Positions 16,477 to 17,023 of a DNA stretch of 17,023 nucleotides are shown one piece after another; the stretch's first letter is position 1, and each line of letters begins with the position of its first letter. The notes beneath the pieces were generated by a model. The model saw only the letters and a program-made list of their open reading frames with translations. It made no database searches and was not told the DNA's origin. Where the stretch lies: contig JASLXP010001283.1 of assembly GCA_030740295.1 (NCBI GenBank), positions 1 to 17,023 on the forward strand, read 5' to 3'. The position numbers and the translations under genes were made by a program. This DNA comes from Planctomycetota bacterium. Its GTDB lineage: Bacteria; Planctomycetota; PUPC01; JACPCR01.

Positions 16477-16734
16477 GTCCGGCGAAGCTTACCTGCGGCG
16501 TCGACTGTTTCAAACACCGCGCCGAGAAGGCTTGTCTGGCGGACCGTCGGGGTCTTTTCTGTGCCTCAGGCGACTTTTCTTTTCTTCTGCGGTTTTGCCA
16601 TCACGGCCAGAAACACGTTCAGCCACAGAAGCGAGCGTGGGGTCACACGTTGACCAGGATGTGCTTCATTTATTCCCGAATATGCCTGATGAAACTAGCG
16701 AAGCTTCGCCTCAAACCGCCGAGCAGCCCATCGT

Positions 16735-16804
16735 AGCGCTGCCCTCCAGGGCGGCGTCTTATGCGAGCCGAGGGCTCGCCCGCGAAACTCCGGCCTGGAG
16801 GCCA
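16735..16804. repeat. Three consecutive short hairpins
   Basis: GCCCT-CC-AGGGC at 16741-16752, a perfect 7-bp stem GCGAGCC-GAG-GGCTCGC at 16763-16779, and GGCC-TGGA-GGCC at 16792-16803 follow one another within about 65 bp. This arrangement resembles REP-like intergenic repeats. Confidence 0.7.
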
Positions 16805-16827
16805 GAGCTACAGTGAGAGCTACAGTG
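16804..16827 (+). repeat. Perfect 12-bp tandem duplication
   Basis: AGAGCTACAGTG occurs at 16804-16815 and again immediately at 16816-16827, directly after the hairpin cluster. Confidence 0.9.
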
Positions 16828-16937
16828 CTTCACCGAAACTTGACTCATCTGGCCAGTTTCGGGGACGTGTAGACGACTAGTACCCAGAACAAGTGCACTT
16901 TCCGATTCTTTTACGCCGAAGGCGTTGAACAACGTAG

Positions 16938-16965
16938 CCCAGGGCAAGCGCAGCGCCGCCCTGGG
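16938..16965. repeat. 8-bp stem hairpin in the right-end non-coding region
   Basis: CCCAGGGC (16938-16945) pairs with GCCCTGGG (16958-16965) across a 12-base loop. It lies beside TTTTACGCCGAAGGCG (16909-16924). Confidence 0.75.
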
Positions 16966-17023
16966 TATAAATGCCACCTCCCGACCTATGCCAACAGCGC
17001 AAACTCCGGCCAACCTGGAATCG

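Larger units (their letters stand above)
16477..17023. other. 547-bp region without a gene, upstream of the ferredoxin gene
   Basis: I see no convincing coding sequence. The part nearest the ferredoxin should contain the promoter of the minus-strand run, but no clear motif is visible. From about 16735 it is dense in short inverted and tandem repeats, listed separately. The sequence style resembles non-coding repeats I associate with Verrucomicrobia and Planctomycetes genomes; this is from memory only. Confidence 0.6.

Noticed and set aside
16759..17013. 84-codon minus-strand frame at the right end
   Set aside because: It spans the hairpins and 12-bp duplication, and reads like the spurious proteins predicted over intergenic repeats.

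Overview
The window holds seven protein-coding genes, all on the minus strand (transcription runs right to left). No tRNA, rRNA, CRISPR array or intact transposase was seen. DNA is moderately GC-rich, and Shine-Dalgarno sequences are absent or weak before nearly every start. The gene content suggests a member of the Planctomycetes-Verrucomicrobia-Lentisphaerae (PVC) group or a related uncultured phylum: BatA-type and glutamine-amidotransferase-type von Willebrand A (VWA) membrane proteins, a TPR plus PQQ-like protein, a very large secreted glycosidase-like protein and a TMTC-like TPR glycosyltransferase. This placement is inferred from gene families, not from a phylogenetic marker.

In transcription order: (1) 16477-17023 has no gene and carries short hairpins and a 12-bp tandem duplication. 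(2) A 93-aa [2Fe-2S] ferredoxin is at 16476-16195. (3) A polytopic TMTC-like, TPR-tailed protein follows, its chosen start overlapping the ferredoxin end by 14 bp. (4) After a 215-bp gap comes a 1543-aa secreted multidomain GH20-like protein. (5) Then comes a block of envelope genes: a membrane/coiled-coil protein, a BatA-like VWA protein, a large protein with two VWA domains flanking a glutamine-amidotransferase-like domain, and a secreted TPR/PQQ-like protein that runs off the left edge.

The last four genes look like the membrane part of a MoxR/Bat-type system, in which VWA proteins with metal-binding sites act at the membrane with TPR partners. The MoxR ATPase and DUF58 partners that usually accompany such genes are absent here; a giant glycosidase-like gene sits immediately upstream instead. 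A link between the VWA/TPR complex and surface glycan processing is a hypothesis based only on adjacency.

The least expected signal is a small dispersed repeat of about 30 bp (core CCAACGAATTCAGGGAAAC), found six times at gene junctions in both orientations. Two copies form a perfect 25-bp inverted repeat. Two copies are read as protein: one forms the C-terminal tail of the two-VWA protein, the other part of the signal peptide of the TPR/PQQ protein. A separate junction holds four tandem CGTAATN units leading into a perfect 15-bp hairpin.
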